A stretch of 52,175 nt of DNA from Ketobacter sp. MCCC 1A13808 (GCF_009746715.1 NZ_VRKW01000021.1:1-52175); one strand, 5' to 3'. Positions 7,099-16,628 are shown, numbered from the stretch's first letter. A program made the numbers and translations. Notes: generated by a model from the sequence alone, not told the origin.

Positions 7099-7455
7099 TT
7101 GATTTGGTTAATTCAGTTGTTTAGATTGCTGCTACGATCCATGATGATTTCTCTCCTGCTATTGCAATCTTTTGCAACGCTCGCGGACGTGCATCAATTT
7201 CACCAAGCAGATAATCAACACCAAATAATCACCGAGCAACTTCAGGATAATGACCAACTGAAGCTATCCGAAAAGCAATCCAACACAGATATCGGCTGTC
7301 AACATTGTTGCCATTGCCATGGTTCTATTCATTTCGCACTACCAACAAACGCTGAACCCCCCTGGCCGAATCGAGTTGGCTCTGAAGTCACGGCTTACTC
7401 TCATTTTTACTCTCCCGATATTTCCGCGCACCACTACCGCCCTCCTATCATTTAG
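7099..7455 (+). CDS. Small exported Cys/His-rich protein, CzcI-like position
   Basis: A 118-residue protein with an N-terminal hydrophobic export signal (MMISLLLLQSFATLA) followed by a His-rich stretch and the cluster CQHCCHCHG around residues 68-76. Such metal-liganding residues and the place in front of an outer-membrane factor/RND operon recall CzcI, the small periplasmic protein leading czcCBA operons. Sequence identity to CzcI is not established. Start is uncertain: TTG at 7099 gives a charged n-region, while ATG at 7141 gives a shorter signal. It ends 75 bp before czcC. Confidence 0.6.
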   Translation: MIWLIQLFRLLLRSMMISLLLLQSFATLADVHQFHQADNQHQIITEQLQDNDQLKLSEKQSNTDIGCQHCCHCHGSIHFALPTNAEPPWPNRVGSEVTAYSHFYSPDISAHHYRPPII

Positions 7456-7529
7456 TCCTGCTAAAAAAACACGTTTACCATTAGCGCCGTCCCTTAACGG
7501 CTGAAATCTTTGCTAGCAGGAATGTAATC

Positions 7530-8795
7530 ATGGCTATGACTCATGCCCGTGAGGTATTTTGCCGCCTATTGTATACCGTCATTATGGTGGTTGCCTCTGT
7601 GTCTCCCACTATTGCTATCGCGCAAAGCATGACACTTACACAAGCAATCACTAACACTCTGGAACACAACCCTCAATTGCATCAATTTGAGATAAAGAAA
7701 AACCACATCCTCGGTCAACGTAAAATGAGCAGTCTGTCTCCCGGACTCAACCTGGATTTTGAAGTTGAAAATATCGGAGGTAGCGGTCGCTACTCCGATG
7801 TGGGATCAGCGGAGACAACATTATCTTTATCGTCTGTTATTGAATTAGGCGATAAACGAAACGCACGCACAGCTGTCCGGGATTCGGAATTGGATCTAGT
7901 CGACTACCAAAAGCGGGCGTACACACTGGACGCTCTAGGGCAACTGAACGCGGTTTTTATTAAGACGTTAGAAATCCAACAACTCATTACTTTAGCTGGG
8001 GAAGCGCGAGACCTGGCAAAGAAAACCTTAATGATTGTTAAGCGCCGGTCCGGAAAAGGTGCCGCACCGGACTCTGACATTAAGCGATCCAACGCGCTAT
8101 TAGCGAAATCCCAACTGATATTAGACGCGCTAACACAACAGCACGAACGGAGTCTGGTTAGGTTAGCATCGTTTTGGGGTGGGGAAACGCCCCCCGCCAC
8201 CGAAGTAGAGGGAGAACTTTATGACTTCGGCTCAACGTCGGAATACTCAGACCTGTACCAACGCGCACTGGCCTCACCCGCCATCGCCGTTTTAGCCAGT
8301 GAAGACCGGCTGAAAGCAGCCGAAATTCAGCTCGCTCAAACACAAGGCAAACCCGACCTGGATTGGAGCGTGGGAATTCGACGTTTTGAGGATTCAGGAG
8401 AATCGGCGTTAGTTGCGGGAGTATCTATCCCACTCTTTAGCGGAAAACGTAGTAACGGTGATCTAAAAAGCGCGTTGGCTGACCGCGATGAGGTTGCGCT
8501 CCGCCGCAAAGATGCCCTTAACCAATTAAATACCCGCTTGTTTGATGCTTACTCATTACGTATTCAGCAAGTGAATGAGGTGAAAGTCTACCGAAACACG
8601 GTTATTCCTGAACTCACTTCTGCTTTGAAAGCCACTCAGCGCGCTTACGAAACTGGTCGCTACAGCTATCAAGATTGGATTGCAGCACAAAAAGAGCTTA
8701 TCGAAGCAAAGCAGAGCTTAATCGAAAGCGCAGCTGCAGCATTGTTAAACCAGACCGTTATAGAACAGTTGGTCGCGAAACCCTTTGCTCAATAA
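7530..8795 (+). CDS. czcC: CzcC-like outer-membrane factor of a heavy-metal RND pump
   Basis: 421 residues, TolC/OEP family. A signal peptide ends near IAIAQ (about residue 30), and two OEP repeats follow with long amphipathic helices (TLTQAITNTLEHNP near the start, KATQRAYETGRYSYQDWI in the second repeat). Forms the outer-membrane exit duct for the CzcA pump, linked by CzcB. First structural gene of a three-gene set with czcB and czcA. The family assignment is secure; the metal (Co, Zn, Cd or other) is inferred from the partner pump. Confidence 0.85.
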   Translation: MAMTHAREVFCRLLYTVIMVVASVSPTIAIAQSMTLTQAITNTLEHNPQLHQFEIKKNHILGQRKMSSLSPGLNLDFEVENIGGSGRYSDVGSAETTLSLSSVIELGDKRNARTAVRDSELDLVDYQKRAYTLDALGQLNAVFIKTLEIQQLITLAGEARDLAKKTLMIVKRRSGKGAAPDSDIKRSNALLAKSQLILDALTQQHERSLVRLASFWGGETPPATEVEGELYDFGSTSEYSDLYQRALASPAIAVLASEDRLKAAEIQLAQTQGKPDLDWSVGIRRFEDSGESALVAGVSIPLFSGKRSNGDLKSALADRDEVALRRKDALNQLNTRLFDAYSLRIQQVNEVKVYRNTVIPELTSALKATQRAYETGRYSYQDWIAAQKELIEAKQSLIESAAAALLNQTVIEQLVAKPFAQ

Positions 8796-8830
8796 TTCAC
8801 GCTCATAACGGAACAAATTCAGGAATAAAT

Positions 8831-9745
8831 ATGAACAATAAATTCGTTTTATCGCTAATGACGATACTCACATTGGGACTGATTAATACGGCCTACCCGA
8901 GTGACTCTGAACATCACCTTGAACACGAAGAGACGACAAAAATCACAGAGGATCTAGCAAATAAAAACGGCATCAATACCGGGATTACCGGTCCGCAGAA
9001 ATTACATAAATCGATCATCAGCTACGGCAGACTGACAACGGCTCCGGAGAAAACAAGTCATGTACGCGCTCGCTTCGCAGGAATAATAAAATCTGTCAGT
9101 GTCACCATCGGCGACCAGGTTAGTACTGGCGAACTTCTGGCCATAGTCGAATCCAACGAAAGCCTAAAACAATACAAAGTGATTGCCCCTATCACAGGAA
9201 CCATTATTCAAAGGCACGCAAATGCTGGGGAAATGACACAAAACCAGGTGCTGTTTTCCATCGCTGATTTTCAATCTCTTTGGGCTGAATTGCGAATCTT
9301 TCCGCAACAGCAAGCGCTTATCGAGCCAGGTCAACCCATTAAACTACTGAATAATGGCGAAACTCCAGGAAACACGAAGGAATCCATCATCGAGCACGTC
9401 TTGCCAGGTCCGGAAAACACCGCTTACACCATTGCAAGAGCTAAGATTCCAAATGACGATAGTAAACTATTACCCGGACTTATGATCGGTGCAAAAATTG
9501 ACATCGCGGAATTTACCACCGCACTTGCTGTGAAAAATACTGCACTGCAGACCATGGATTCGCAACTCGGTATTTTTACCAAAGCCGAAGACACCTATAC
9601 ATTTAAACCGGTGACCATTGGCCGATCCGACAATCAATTTTCTGAGGTGATTTCAGGTGTTGCAGCAGGAGTGGAATACGTTACTGAAAATAGCTACCTG
9701 ATCAAGGCCGATATAGAAAAATCAGAAGCCGAACATGAACACTAA
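8831..9745 (+). CDS. czcB: CzcB-like periplasmic adaptor (membrane fusion protein)
   Basis: ATG at 8831 has AGGA 6 bp upstream and gives 304 residues. A longer in-frame reading overlaps czcC and is not needed. A signal peptide (MNNKFVLSLMTILTLGLINT) is followed by a His/Glu stretch (SEHHLEHEE), then the lipoyl/barrel-sandwich motif (VRARFAGIIKSVSVTIGDQV, VIAPITGTIIQ) and a beta-barrel domain. The C-terminus ends in EHEH, a possible metal-binding tail. Bridges the inner-membrane CzcA pump and CzcC. The short length, without a coiled-coil hairpin of AcrA type, fits HME adaptors. Confidence 0.85.
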   Translation: MNNKFVLSLMTILTLGLINTAYPSDSEHHLEHEETTKITEDLANKNGINTGITGPQKLHKSIISYGRLTTAPEKTSHVRARFAGIIKSVSVTIGDQVSTGELLAIVESNESLKQYKVIAPITGTIIQRHANAGEMTQNQVLFSIADFQSLWAELRIFPQQQALIEPGQPIKLLNNGETPGNTKESIIEHVLPGPENTAYTIARAKIPNDDSKLLPGLMIGAKIDIAEFTTALAVKNTALQTMDSQLGIFTKAEDTYTFKPVTIGRSDNQFSEVISGVAAGVEYVTENSYLIKADIEKSEAEHEH

Positions 9746-9756
9746 GGAGGCGTAAC

Positions 9757-12700
9757 ATGATTAATTCAATATTACGCCTTGCGATAGAAAGGCGGATTCT
9801 ATTCTTGAGTGCATTGGTCTTAATAATCGCATCAGGATTATGGAGCTACCAGCAACTTCCCATCGATGCCGTTCCCGACATAACCAATGTTCAGGTTCAA
9901 ATAAATACCGCAGCGCCCGGTTATTCCCCCCAGGAAGCGGAACAACGCATAACGTACCCGGTTGAAACAGCCCTCGCAGGGCTACCTAAGCTGGCTTATA
10001 CCCGCTCGCTGTCCCGCTACGGGCTATCTCAGGTCACGGTCGTTTTCGAGGAAGGAACAGACATCTATTTTGCCAGAAACCTAATCAATACCAAGCTTAG
10101 CGGTATCCAATCCGCGCTGCCTGAAGGTATAGAACCGGAGATGGGACCGATCTCAACAGGGCTTGGTGAAATATTTATGTATACCGTGCAGGCTTTACCC
10201 GACGCGGAGAAAATTACCGGGACTCACTATGACGCAACCGCACTACGTGAGATTCAGGATTGGATTATCAAACCTCAGCTGGCGCAGGTGAAAGGCGTAG
10301 TCGAAGTGAACAGCATTGGCGGTTACAACAAGCAGTACCATATTACACCCGACATACAAAGCATGCTGCATTTTCGTATTGCCATGGCAGACATCGTTCT
10401 AGCGCTGAAAAACAACAATCGCAATCAGGGAGCGGGATACATAGAAAAAAATGGTCAGCAACTTTTGGTACGCTCTCCTGGTCAGCTTACAACGATAACT
10501 GAAATTGAAAATGTCATTGTCACCAGCCAGGATTCTGTACCCGTCAAAATATCCGATATAGCCAGTGTCGCTATTGGAAAAGAGCTTCGCACTGGAGCTG
10601 CAACCCAGGATGGTGTAGAGACGGTGCTCGGCACAACGATGATGCTGATCGGAGCAAACTCGAGAGAAGTAGCAAAGAATGTGGCGTTAAAGCTCGAACA
10701 AATTCAGACATCCCTCCCCCGGGGTGTCGTCGCAACCCCGGTATACGATCGCACTTCACTGGTAGACAAAGCCATGAAAACGGTGAGCAAAAACCTGTTG
10801 GAAGGCGCCCTTTTGGTGATCCTTATCCTGTTTATGTTACTGGGAAACTTGCGAGCTGCGATTATAACCGCAGCGGTGATTCCGATAACAATGCTCATGA
10901 CCGTAACCGGTATGGTTAAAACCGGCGTTTCAGCTAATCTGATGAGTCTGGGGGCATTGGATTTTGGTCTCATAGTCGATGGTACCGTTATCATCGTTGA
11001 GAATTCCGTACGACGTTTAGCCTATGCACAACGATCAGGAATTCTGGATTTACGGGAACGTTTGAATACAGTGTACGAAGCGGCTTCTGAAGTCATCAGA
11101 CCCAGCTTGTTTGGCGTAGCCATAATTACCGTGGTTTATATCCCCATATTTTCTTTGACCGGGGTAGAAGGAAAAATGTTTCACCCGATGGCGGCCACCG
11201 TCGTCATGGCCCTCATCGCAGCTATGATTCTGTCCCTGACCATAGTCCCCGCAGCGGTAGCAGTATTTCTTAAAGGAAATATTAAAGAAAAGGAAAGCTT
11301 CGCCATACAAGTCGCAAAATCGATATACAAGCCCATGCTGATGTTAGCAATGAAGGCTCGCTGGTTGGTATTGGTCTGTGCAGGGGGGTTCGTTATCTGC
11401 GCCACCTGGATAGCGACAACTCTGGGTTCTGAATTTGTACCGCAACTGGATGAAGGTGACATCGCCCTGCACGCTATACGGATACCGGGAACCAGCCTAA
11501 GCCAGTCGGTAGAAATGCAAGAGCTACTGGAGAAACGCATTAAATCGTTTCCCGAAGTTGACAAAGTGTTTGCTCGAATAGGGACAGCGGAAGTGGCTAC
11601 AGACCCTATGCCGCCCAACGTTGCGGATAACTTTGTTATCCTGAAGCCTCGCAACGAATGGCCCGAACCTGAAAAAACCAAACAACAGCTGATAAATGAG
11701 CTGGAAGAATCACTTACTCAGGTACCGGGCAATAATTATGAATTTACTCAGCCAATCCAGATGAGATTCAATGAACTAATATCGGGAGTGCGAGCCGACT
11801 TGGGGATAAAGGTTTTTGGCGATGACCTAACGCAGCTGGTGTTAACAGGGAACGAAATAATGAGCGTTTTGAAAGAAACGGAGGGTGCTTCCGACGTTCG
11901 TGTTGAACAAGTAACCGGGCTTCCGACACTTTCCGTTATCCCCAAAAGAACGGAGCTTGGTCGATACGGGCTAAACGTGACCGATCTGCAGGAATGGGTT
12001 GCTTCAGCAATCGGCGGAGAAAGTGCAGGTATTTTATATGAAGGGGATCGACGCTTTGAACTGGTGGTACGACTACCGGAAAGCACGCGCAGTGACCCGG
12101 ATCAACTGTCTGAGCTCCCTGTACTTTTAAAAAATGGCGACTATGTTCCGTTATCCGAAATCGCAAACCTGGAAGTATCCCCTGCCCCGGCTCAAATAAG
12201 TCGTGAAAACGGAAAACGCCGTATCGTGGTGACAGCAAACGTTCGAGGACGTGATCTAGGCGGATTTGTCGAAGAGGTTAAGGGAAACATTGCGGCTAAT
12301 GTGAACATACCGGCAGGCTACTGGCTCGATTTCGGTGGCACCTTTGAACAATTGGAATCAGCTACCAAACGCCTGAGCATTGTGGTGCCCGTTACGCTGA
12401 TCATTATATTAAGCTTACTGGTAATGGCGTTCGGCTCACTAAAAGACGCGTTAATTATTTTCAGTGGTGTGCCTTTAGCTCTCACAGGCGGCGTATTTGC
12501 TTTGGCCATCCGAGGTATGCCGATGTCGATTTCAGCAGGCATCGGTTTCATTGCATTGTCCGGCGTGGCTGTTCTTAACGGACTGGTCATGTTAGCGTTT
12601 ATTCGCAACCTGTGGCACGAAAAGAAAGATCTCGCGGGCGCAATAATAGAGGGCGCTGTTATCCGGTTACGCCCTGTTCTGATGACCGCATTGGTGGCCA

Positions 12701-12870
12701 GTTTGGGGTTTGTACCTATGGCCCTGAATACGGGCACCGGCGCAGAAGTTCAGCGACCGCTAGCGACAGTCGTAATAGGCGGCATCATCTCTTCCACGTT
12801 ACTGACATTATTTGTACTGCCCGTGTTATACCATTGGCTGCACGGACGATCGCGCTCCGTAAAAGTCTAA
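9757..12870 (+). CDS. czcA: CzcA-like heavy-metal efflux RND transporter
   Basis: 1037 residues, the normal length for HME-RND pumps. A strong ribosome-binding site (AAGGAGG at 9744-9750) overlaps the czcB stop. The proton-relay segment in TM4 is DFGLIVDGTVIIVEN (about residues 406-420), the HME signature that distinguishes metal pumps from drug pumps. The N-terminal QLPIDAVPDITNVQVQ and ALAGLPKL are also CzcA-type. Expected to export divalent cations from the periplasm or cytoplasm with proton antiport. Substrate within Co/Zn/Cd/Ni cannot be told. No two-component regulator is next to it. Confidence 0.9.
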   Translation: MINSILRLAIERRILFLSALVLIIASGLWSYQQLPIDAVPDITNVQVQINTAAPGYSPQEAEQRITYPVETALAGLPKLAYTRSLSRYGLSQVTVVFEEGTDIYFARNLINTKLSGIQSALPEGIEPEMGPISTGLGEIFMYTVQALPDAEKITGTHYDATALREIQDWIIKPQLAQVKGVVEVNSIGGYNKQYHITPDIQSMLHFRIAMADIVLALKNNNRNQGAGYIEKNGQQLLVRSPGQLTTITEIENVIVTSQDSVPVKISDIASVAIGKELRTGAATQDGVETVLGTTMMLIGANSREVAKNVALKLEQIQTSLPRGVVATPVYDRTSLVDKAMKTVSKNLLEGALLVILILFMLLGNLRAAIITAAVIPITMLMTVTGMVKTGVSANLMSLGALDFGLIVDGTVIIVENSVRRLAYAQRSGILDLRERLNTVYEAASEVIRPSLFGVAIITVVYIPIFSLTGVEGKMFHPMAATVVMALIAAMILSLTIVPAAVAVFLKGNIKEKESFAIQVAKSIYKPMLMLAMKARWLVLVCAGGFVICATWIATTLGSEFVPQLDEGDIALHAIRIPGTSLSQSVEMQELLEKRIKSFPEVDKVFARIGTAEVATDPMPPNVADNFVILKPRNEWPEPEKTKQQLINELEESLTQVPGNNYEFTQPIQMRFNELISGVRADLGIKVFGDDLTQLVLTGNEIMSVLKETEGASDVRVEQVTGLPTLSVIPKRTELGRYGLNVTDLQEWVASAIGGESAGILYEGDRRFELVVRLPESTRSDPDQLSELPVLLKNGDYVPLSEIANLEVSPAPAQISRENGKRRIVVTANVRGRDLGGFVEEVKGNIAANVNIPAGYWLDFGGTFEQLESATKRLSIVVPVTLIIILSLLVMAFGSLKDALIIFSGVPLALTGGVFALAIRGMPMSISAGIGFIALSGVAVLNGLVMLAFIRNLWHEKKDLAGAIIEGAVIRLRPVLMTALVASLGFVPMALNTGTGAEVQRPLATVVIGGIISSTLLTLFVLPVLYHWLHGRSRSVKV

Positions 12871-12912
12871 ATCGGCAACCAACGAAGATAAACCCATTTA
12901 AGGTGGAATCTC

Positions 12913-13665
12913 ATGAAATTACTAAGGACGTTAAGCATCAAAACCATGGCCCTCACCCTGGGCCTGTTCTCTTCCATCACCTTCGCCGGCACCATTACCT
13001 ATAAAGTGGATAAACAAGAATACGAAGGTTATTACGTATCCCCCGGCGAGGATGCACCCCTGGTCATATTGCTACACGATTGGGATGGATTAACGGACTA
13101 CGAAATACAGCGATCCGATATGCTAATGAAGCAGGGTTATGCGGTGTTTGCGGCAGATCTATTCGGAAAAGGTGTTCGCCCGATAAAAGATCAGGATAAG
13201 AAACAACACACCGGAGAACTCTATGCGGACCGGGAAAAATTACGAAACCTCATCAAAGCTGCTGTTACTACGGCTAAAGCCCAGGGCGCAGATGTTAACA
13301 ATGCTGTAATGGCAGGTTACTGTTTTGGCGGAGCCGGAGTGTTGGAATACGCCAGATCAGGTGCCAATTTAAAGGGATTTGTCACATTCCACGGAGGGCT
13401 GAGCACGCCCGTTGGGCAGAACTACAAAAATACCAAAGCCGGAATATTAGTGTTTCATGGAAGTGCGGACAGCGCGATCAGCTTACAGGATTTGGCAACC
13501 CTGGGCACAGAGCTGGAGCAGAATAATGTTCCACACGAATTGATTAGTTACGGTGGTGCCCCCCACGCATTCACTGTGTTCGGCTCGGATCGTTATCGAC
13601 CACAAGCTGACAAATTATCCTGGCAGCGTTTTCTGACCTATTTGCAGGAAACCACCAGTAAATGA
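12913..13665 (+). CDS. Dienelactone hydrolase family protein, exported
   Basis: 250 residues with an N-terminal signal peptide (ending near ITFAG). The alpha/beta-hydrolase fold shows the DLH nucleophile elbow GYCFGG with Cys137, Asp186 in GSADSAI and His218 in PHAF. A Cys nucleophile is typical of dienelactone hydrolases, but the natural substrate of exported members is unknown. AGGTGG upstream supports the ATG. It is 43 bp after czcA on the same strand and may be cotranscribed, although a metal-resistance role is not obvious. Confidence 0.8.
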   Translation: MKLLRTLSIKTMALTLGLFSSITFAGTITYKVDKQEYEGYYVSPGEDAPLVILLHDWDGLTDYEIQRSDMLMKQGYAVFAADLFGKGVRPIKDQDKKQHTGELYADREKLRNLIKAAVTTAKAQGADVNNAVMAGYCFGGAGVLEYARSGANLKGFVTFHGGLSTPVGQNYKNTKAGILVFHGSADSAISLQDLATLGTELEQNNVPHELISYGGAPHAFTVFGSDRYRPQADKLSWQRFLTYLQETTSK

Positions 13666-13678
13666 TAGTTATCACCAT

Positions 13679-13714
13679 GAGCAGATAGATGAGCACCCGC
13701 TCTTGAATCTGCTC
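13679..13714 (+). terminator. Possible stem-loop after the czc/DLH operon
   Basis: GAGCAGAT (13679-13686) pairs with ATCTGCTC (13707-13714), and a smaller GAGC/GCTC hairpin is nested inside. There is no T-run, so intrinsic termination is uncertain. Confidence 0.3.
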
Positions 13715-13840
13715 ATACCCCCTCCTTCTGATTACCCTGCAATTTCTTACTGCACGACGAACTACTCGCACCGCGTGCCACTTAGATCTGATTTGGCACG
13801 GTGTGGCTGGAGGCGTTGCTGGCTTCTATTACGGGGATGG

Positions 13841-13846
13841 TATAAT
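13841..13846 (+). promoter_or_regulatory. -10 element upstream of the tus-like gene
   Basis: A perfect TATAAT lies 40 bp before the ATG at 13887. A weak TTGCTG at 13816-13821 is a possible -35 with a long spacer. No Ter-like core (GNATGTTGTAAC) was recognised around it by eye. Confidence 0.4.
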
Positions 13847-13886
13847 ATACTTCCAATAAAATTACCCGAACCAAGGATTTGATTCA

Positions 13887-14759
13887 ATGTTCGCCGGATT
13901 GGTACAGAGCATGATTCAGAAACACCAAAAGCTGGAAGCATCCGCCCACCATTTCGCTGACTCAGTTCGCGCTGATGAAGGCCTGCCGATCCTGCTGCCC
14001 GGCTATTCTGGTCCTTTGGACCGTGAGTCTGCCATCGCATCAATGACGCAGATGTGGCGCTTGTCTGCAGGCGAAACGTTGCCAACGGCCGGACTGGTAT
14101 GCTGCTCGAAAGCAACCATTCGCCAGGCCGTTAAATTAAATGACGCAAAACACCAATTCCAGGAAGCCATTAAGCAGGTCCGTAACGGAGCTAGCGGTGA
14201 GAAATCCAGGATAGATAAACTAGTAGACCGCATGTTGCAACAAGAAGGACGGCGAACGGAAGAACTGATTATCGCGCTAAAACGCGCACGCCTGAATCAA
14301 CTGGATTTGCTCCGCTGCTACGCGAAAATCCGTGTCATTGAGCCTAACCTTCATTCGATTAGCTGGACTTGGGCCAAAACCCATTCCGTGATCGACCCGA
14401 CCAACCGCGAAGAAGCCATGGAGATGGCTGAGAAACTGACCCACCCCCACACACGCAGCAGGGTAATGGCGTTACTGCAGGATTTGCCCGCTGGCGAGCC
14501 GTTAGCGTATAAGAAAAAATTACCCAACCAGCTGAGAGCCAATCTGGTCTGGAAAGAAGAACGTGTCTACAGAAGAAAAGCTGTCACCATTTCGGGCATC
14601 GTGTTAAGTCAGGACAAAACCTTGCCTAAATATGTGTGGCGGGATGATCCCGGAAATGACTCACCGGCGGAACGCATCACCCGATTCGATACCAAGCTGA
14701 ATCCGGAGCCCTACATTAAAGCGCTGCACCTGCACCGCTATATCGCAAACGATGGTTAA
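13887..14759 (+). CDS. tus: Tus-like DNA replication terminus site-binding protein
   Basis: 290 residues. The order of conserved segments fits Tus: a mid-protein block GLVCCSKATIRQAV, the helix block RLNQLDLLRCYAKIRVI, the SISWTWAKTHSVI segment (matching the GWANKHII region of E. coli Tus) and the C-terminal YIKALHLHRYIAN (matching LHLYVAD). Tus binds Ter sites and stops replication forks from one side. The gene is monocistronic, has its own -10, and converges with the piuC end. Overall identity to E. coli Tus is low, so the call rests on these segments and length. Confidence 0.75.
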   Translation: MFAGLVQSMIQKHQKLEASAHHFADSVRADEGLPILLPGYSGPLDRESAIASMTQMWRLSAGETLPTAGLVCCSKATIRQAVKLNDAKHQFQEAIKQVRNGASGEKSRIDKLVDRMLQQEGRRTEELIIALKRARLNQLDLLRCYAKIRVIEPNLHSISWTWAKTHSVIDPTNREEAMEMAEKLTHPHTRSRVMALLQDLPAGEPLAYKKKLPNQLRANLVWKEERVYRRKAVTISGIVLSQDKTLPKYVWRDDPGNDSPAERITRFDTKLNPEPYIKALHLHRYIANDG

Positions 14760-14781
14760 ACAGCAGATTGAATGGGCTTGT

Positions 14782-15462
14782 TCAGACGTCTATCCAGCGC
14801 CTTAAAAGGTTATGATAGATGCCACTCAAGCGAACAATTTCGGTTTGCTGACTGTTTTCAGTGCGCAGCATTTGAATACTCTGGTCCAATTCATACAACA
14901 ACTCTCGCGCGCCGTCATCACGCACCATGCTCTGCACCCAGAAAAAAGAACTGACTCTCTCACCCTCCTCTACCGGTTGCACCTGGTGCAAACTAGAGGC
15001 GGGATAAAGCACCAGATCCCCGGCGCAAAGCTTGACGGGCTGCGCCCCGAACGACCCTTCAATCACCAGTTCACCACCCTGATATTCGTCCGGTTCTGAC
15101 AAAAATAACGTTGCGGAAATATCGCTTCTTACATATTCACCGGTGCCCGGCGCCTGCAGTACAGCACTGTCCACATGCACGCCATAACGACCACCCGCCG
15201 CGTAACGATTAAACTTTGGCGGATAAATTTTCTTTGGTAACGCGGCGGATATAAATTGCGGATTCTGACTGAGCTTGCTCACAATCAAATTACCCAATCG
15301 AACGCCGGTTTCATGGTGGTCGGAAAATTGCTGATTCAGTTTCACTTCTTTTGCCAACTCACCGGCACTGGAAGCACCCTCCTCCCAATCAGCCTCAGCC
15401 AACTGCAAACGAAATTGTTTTACTTCGATCTTGGATAAAGCGCCTTCAACGACGAGCAACAT
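14782..15462 (-). CDS. piuC: PiuC-type Fe(II)/2-oxoglutarate-dependent hydroxylase
   Basis: 226 residues, PKHD-type hydroxylase (PiuC/YbiX family). The iron triad is visible: His96 and Asp98 in YGVHVDSA and His159 in SSLHQVQP; Arg169 for 2-oxoglutarate is in GERVSSFFW. Family members are linked to catecholate siderophore receptors (Fiu/PiuA) and are iron-regulated; the true substrate is not known. Last gene of the iron operon; its start overlaps the end of the FMN dehydrogenase gene by 17 bp, implying coupling. Confidence 0.85.
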   Translation of the reverse strand: MLLVVEGALSKIEVKQFRLQLAEADWEEGASSAGELAKEVKLNQQFSDHHETGVRLGNLIVSKLSQNPQFISAALPKKIYPPKFNRYAAGGRYGVHVDSAVLQAPGTGEYVRSDISATLFLSEPDEYQGGELVIEGSFGAQPVKLCAGDLVLYPASSLHQVQPVEEGERVSSFFWVQSMVRDDGARELLYELDQSIQMLRTENSQQTEIVRLSGIYHNLLRRWIDV

Positions 15463-16594
15463 GGGCTGAACCTTCTATTAAACAACTTTCATTGATTTCT
15501 TCTAATGTAGTGCACCCGGTTAAGGCCATACAAAGCTCCAATTCATCACGAAACAACCGAAGCAAATGCGCCACACCTATGGCTCCGGCCACCGCCAATG
15601 CGTATATCGGTAGACGACCAATCAGGACCGCATCTGCGCCGAGGGCAATGGCCTTGAAGACATCTGAGCCGCTGCGAATGCCACCGTCAAGCAGTACGGC
15701 AACACCATCGCCGAGCGCTTCACGTATCGCCGGTAAGGATTCAAGCGTTGAAGGCACGCCGTCCAAAGCCCGACCACCGTGATTTGATACGATGACGCCA
15801 CTTGCACCGCAAGCAATCGCTTGGCAAGCATCCATGGGGTTTAATATTCCTTTTACCACCACTGGTAACGTCGTTTCTTCGATCAACCATTGCAAATCAC
15901 TCCAGGTTGGCGCTTCCGACATTATACCCTGGAAAATGACACTTTGATCTGGATTCAGACTGACCTGGGGAGGGATGGAATGGTGTTTGAGATTAACTGC
16001 TTGCACATGCGCGGGCATAACGAACCCGGCCGCTTGTGCCCGTCGGTTACCGGAGCGAACCGGCACATCCAATGTCACCACCAGGGTATCGTAACCCGAT
16101 CGTTCCGCCCGTCGCACCAAGTCCAGGGTATCCGCCTTGCCCGGCTGAAAATAGAGTTGAAACCATTTATGACCCGAAGTTTCGGTAGCGATCTCTTCCA
16201 GGCTATACGATGAAAGCGTGCTGCTGATCATACCGCTTTCCAACGCATCGGCAGCACGGGCACTGGCCAGCTCGCCATCGGGATGCACCAATTTTTGAAA
16301 TGCAACAGGCCCTAACAGCAACGGATGGCGAAATTCCTGATTCAGAATACGGGTGCGGGTGGTAGCAGTTGTAAAATCAACCAGGACTCGATTCATGAGC
16401 CGGACGTTTTGATAGGCCTCGAGATTGGACTTCAGCGTGGTTTCTCTTCCACTTCCACCTGCGATGTGGGCATAGATAGATGGCTCGATAAACTCGCGAG
16501 CGATAAGTTCATAATCTTCGGTACAGGTAATGCTTTCGGGAATAGAGGTTAACGCGGAGCGTACAGTTCGGGTTGGGGATTCAGATTGAGCCAT
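15446..16594 (-). CDS. FMN-dependent alpha-hydroxyacid dehydrogenase/oxidase
   Basis: 382 residues. FMN_dh fold with YAHIAGGSGRETTL near residue 42, phosphate-binding LLDGGIRSGSDVFKAIALGA, and the catalytic His272/Arg275 in SNHGGRALDG. The family oxidises L-lactate, glycolate, mandelate and similar 2-hydroxyacids. The protein is probably cytoplasmic. Placing it between a catecholate-siderophore receptor and PiuC suggests either processing of a hydroxy-carboxylate iron ligand or supply of a reductant, but this is inference. A hairpin at 16629-16665 separates it from the receptor gene, so its expression is probably lower than or partly independent of the receptor. Confidence 0.8.
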   Translation of the reverse strand: MAQSESPTRTVRSALTSIPESITCTEDYELIAREFIEPSIYAHIAGGSGRETTLKSNLEAYQNVRLMNRVLVDFTTATTRTRILNQEFRHPLLLGPVAFQKLVHPDGELASARAADALESGMISSTLSSYSLEEIATETSGHKWFQLYFQPGKADTLDLVRRAERSGYDTLVVTLDVPVRSGNRRAQAAGFVMPAHVQAVNLKHHSIPPQVSLNPDQSVIFQGIMSEAPTWSDLQWLIEETTLPVVVKGILNPMDACQAIACGASGVIVSNHGGRALDGVPSTLESLPAIREALGDGVAVLLDGGIRSGSDVFKAIALGADAVLIGRLPIYALAVAGAIGVAHLLRLFRDELELCMALTGCTTLEEINESCLIEGSAHVARR

Positions 16595-16628
16595 TCAAAA
16601 AAGCCCCCTGAGCTTCTCGATAGGAAGA

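Noticed and set aside
8675-8830. Longer start for the CzcB-like protein overlapping czcC
   Set aside because: The extension is read out of frame over czcC and lacks a ribosome-binding site, while the ATG at 8831 has AGGA and a signal peptide directly after it.
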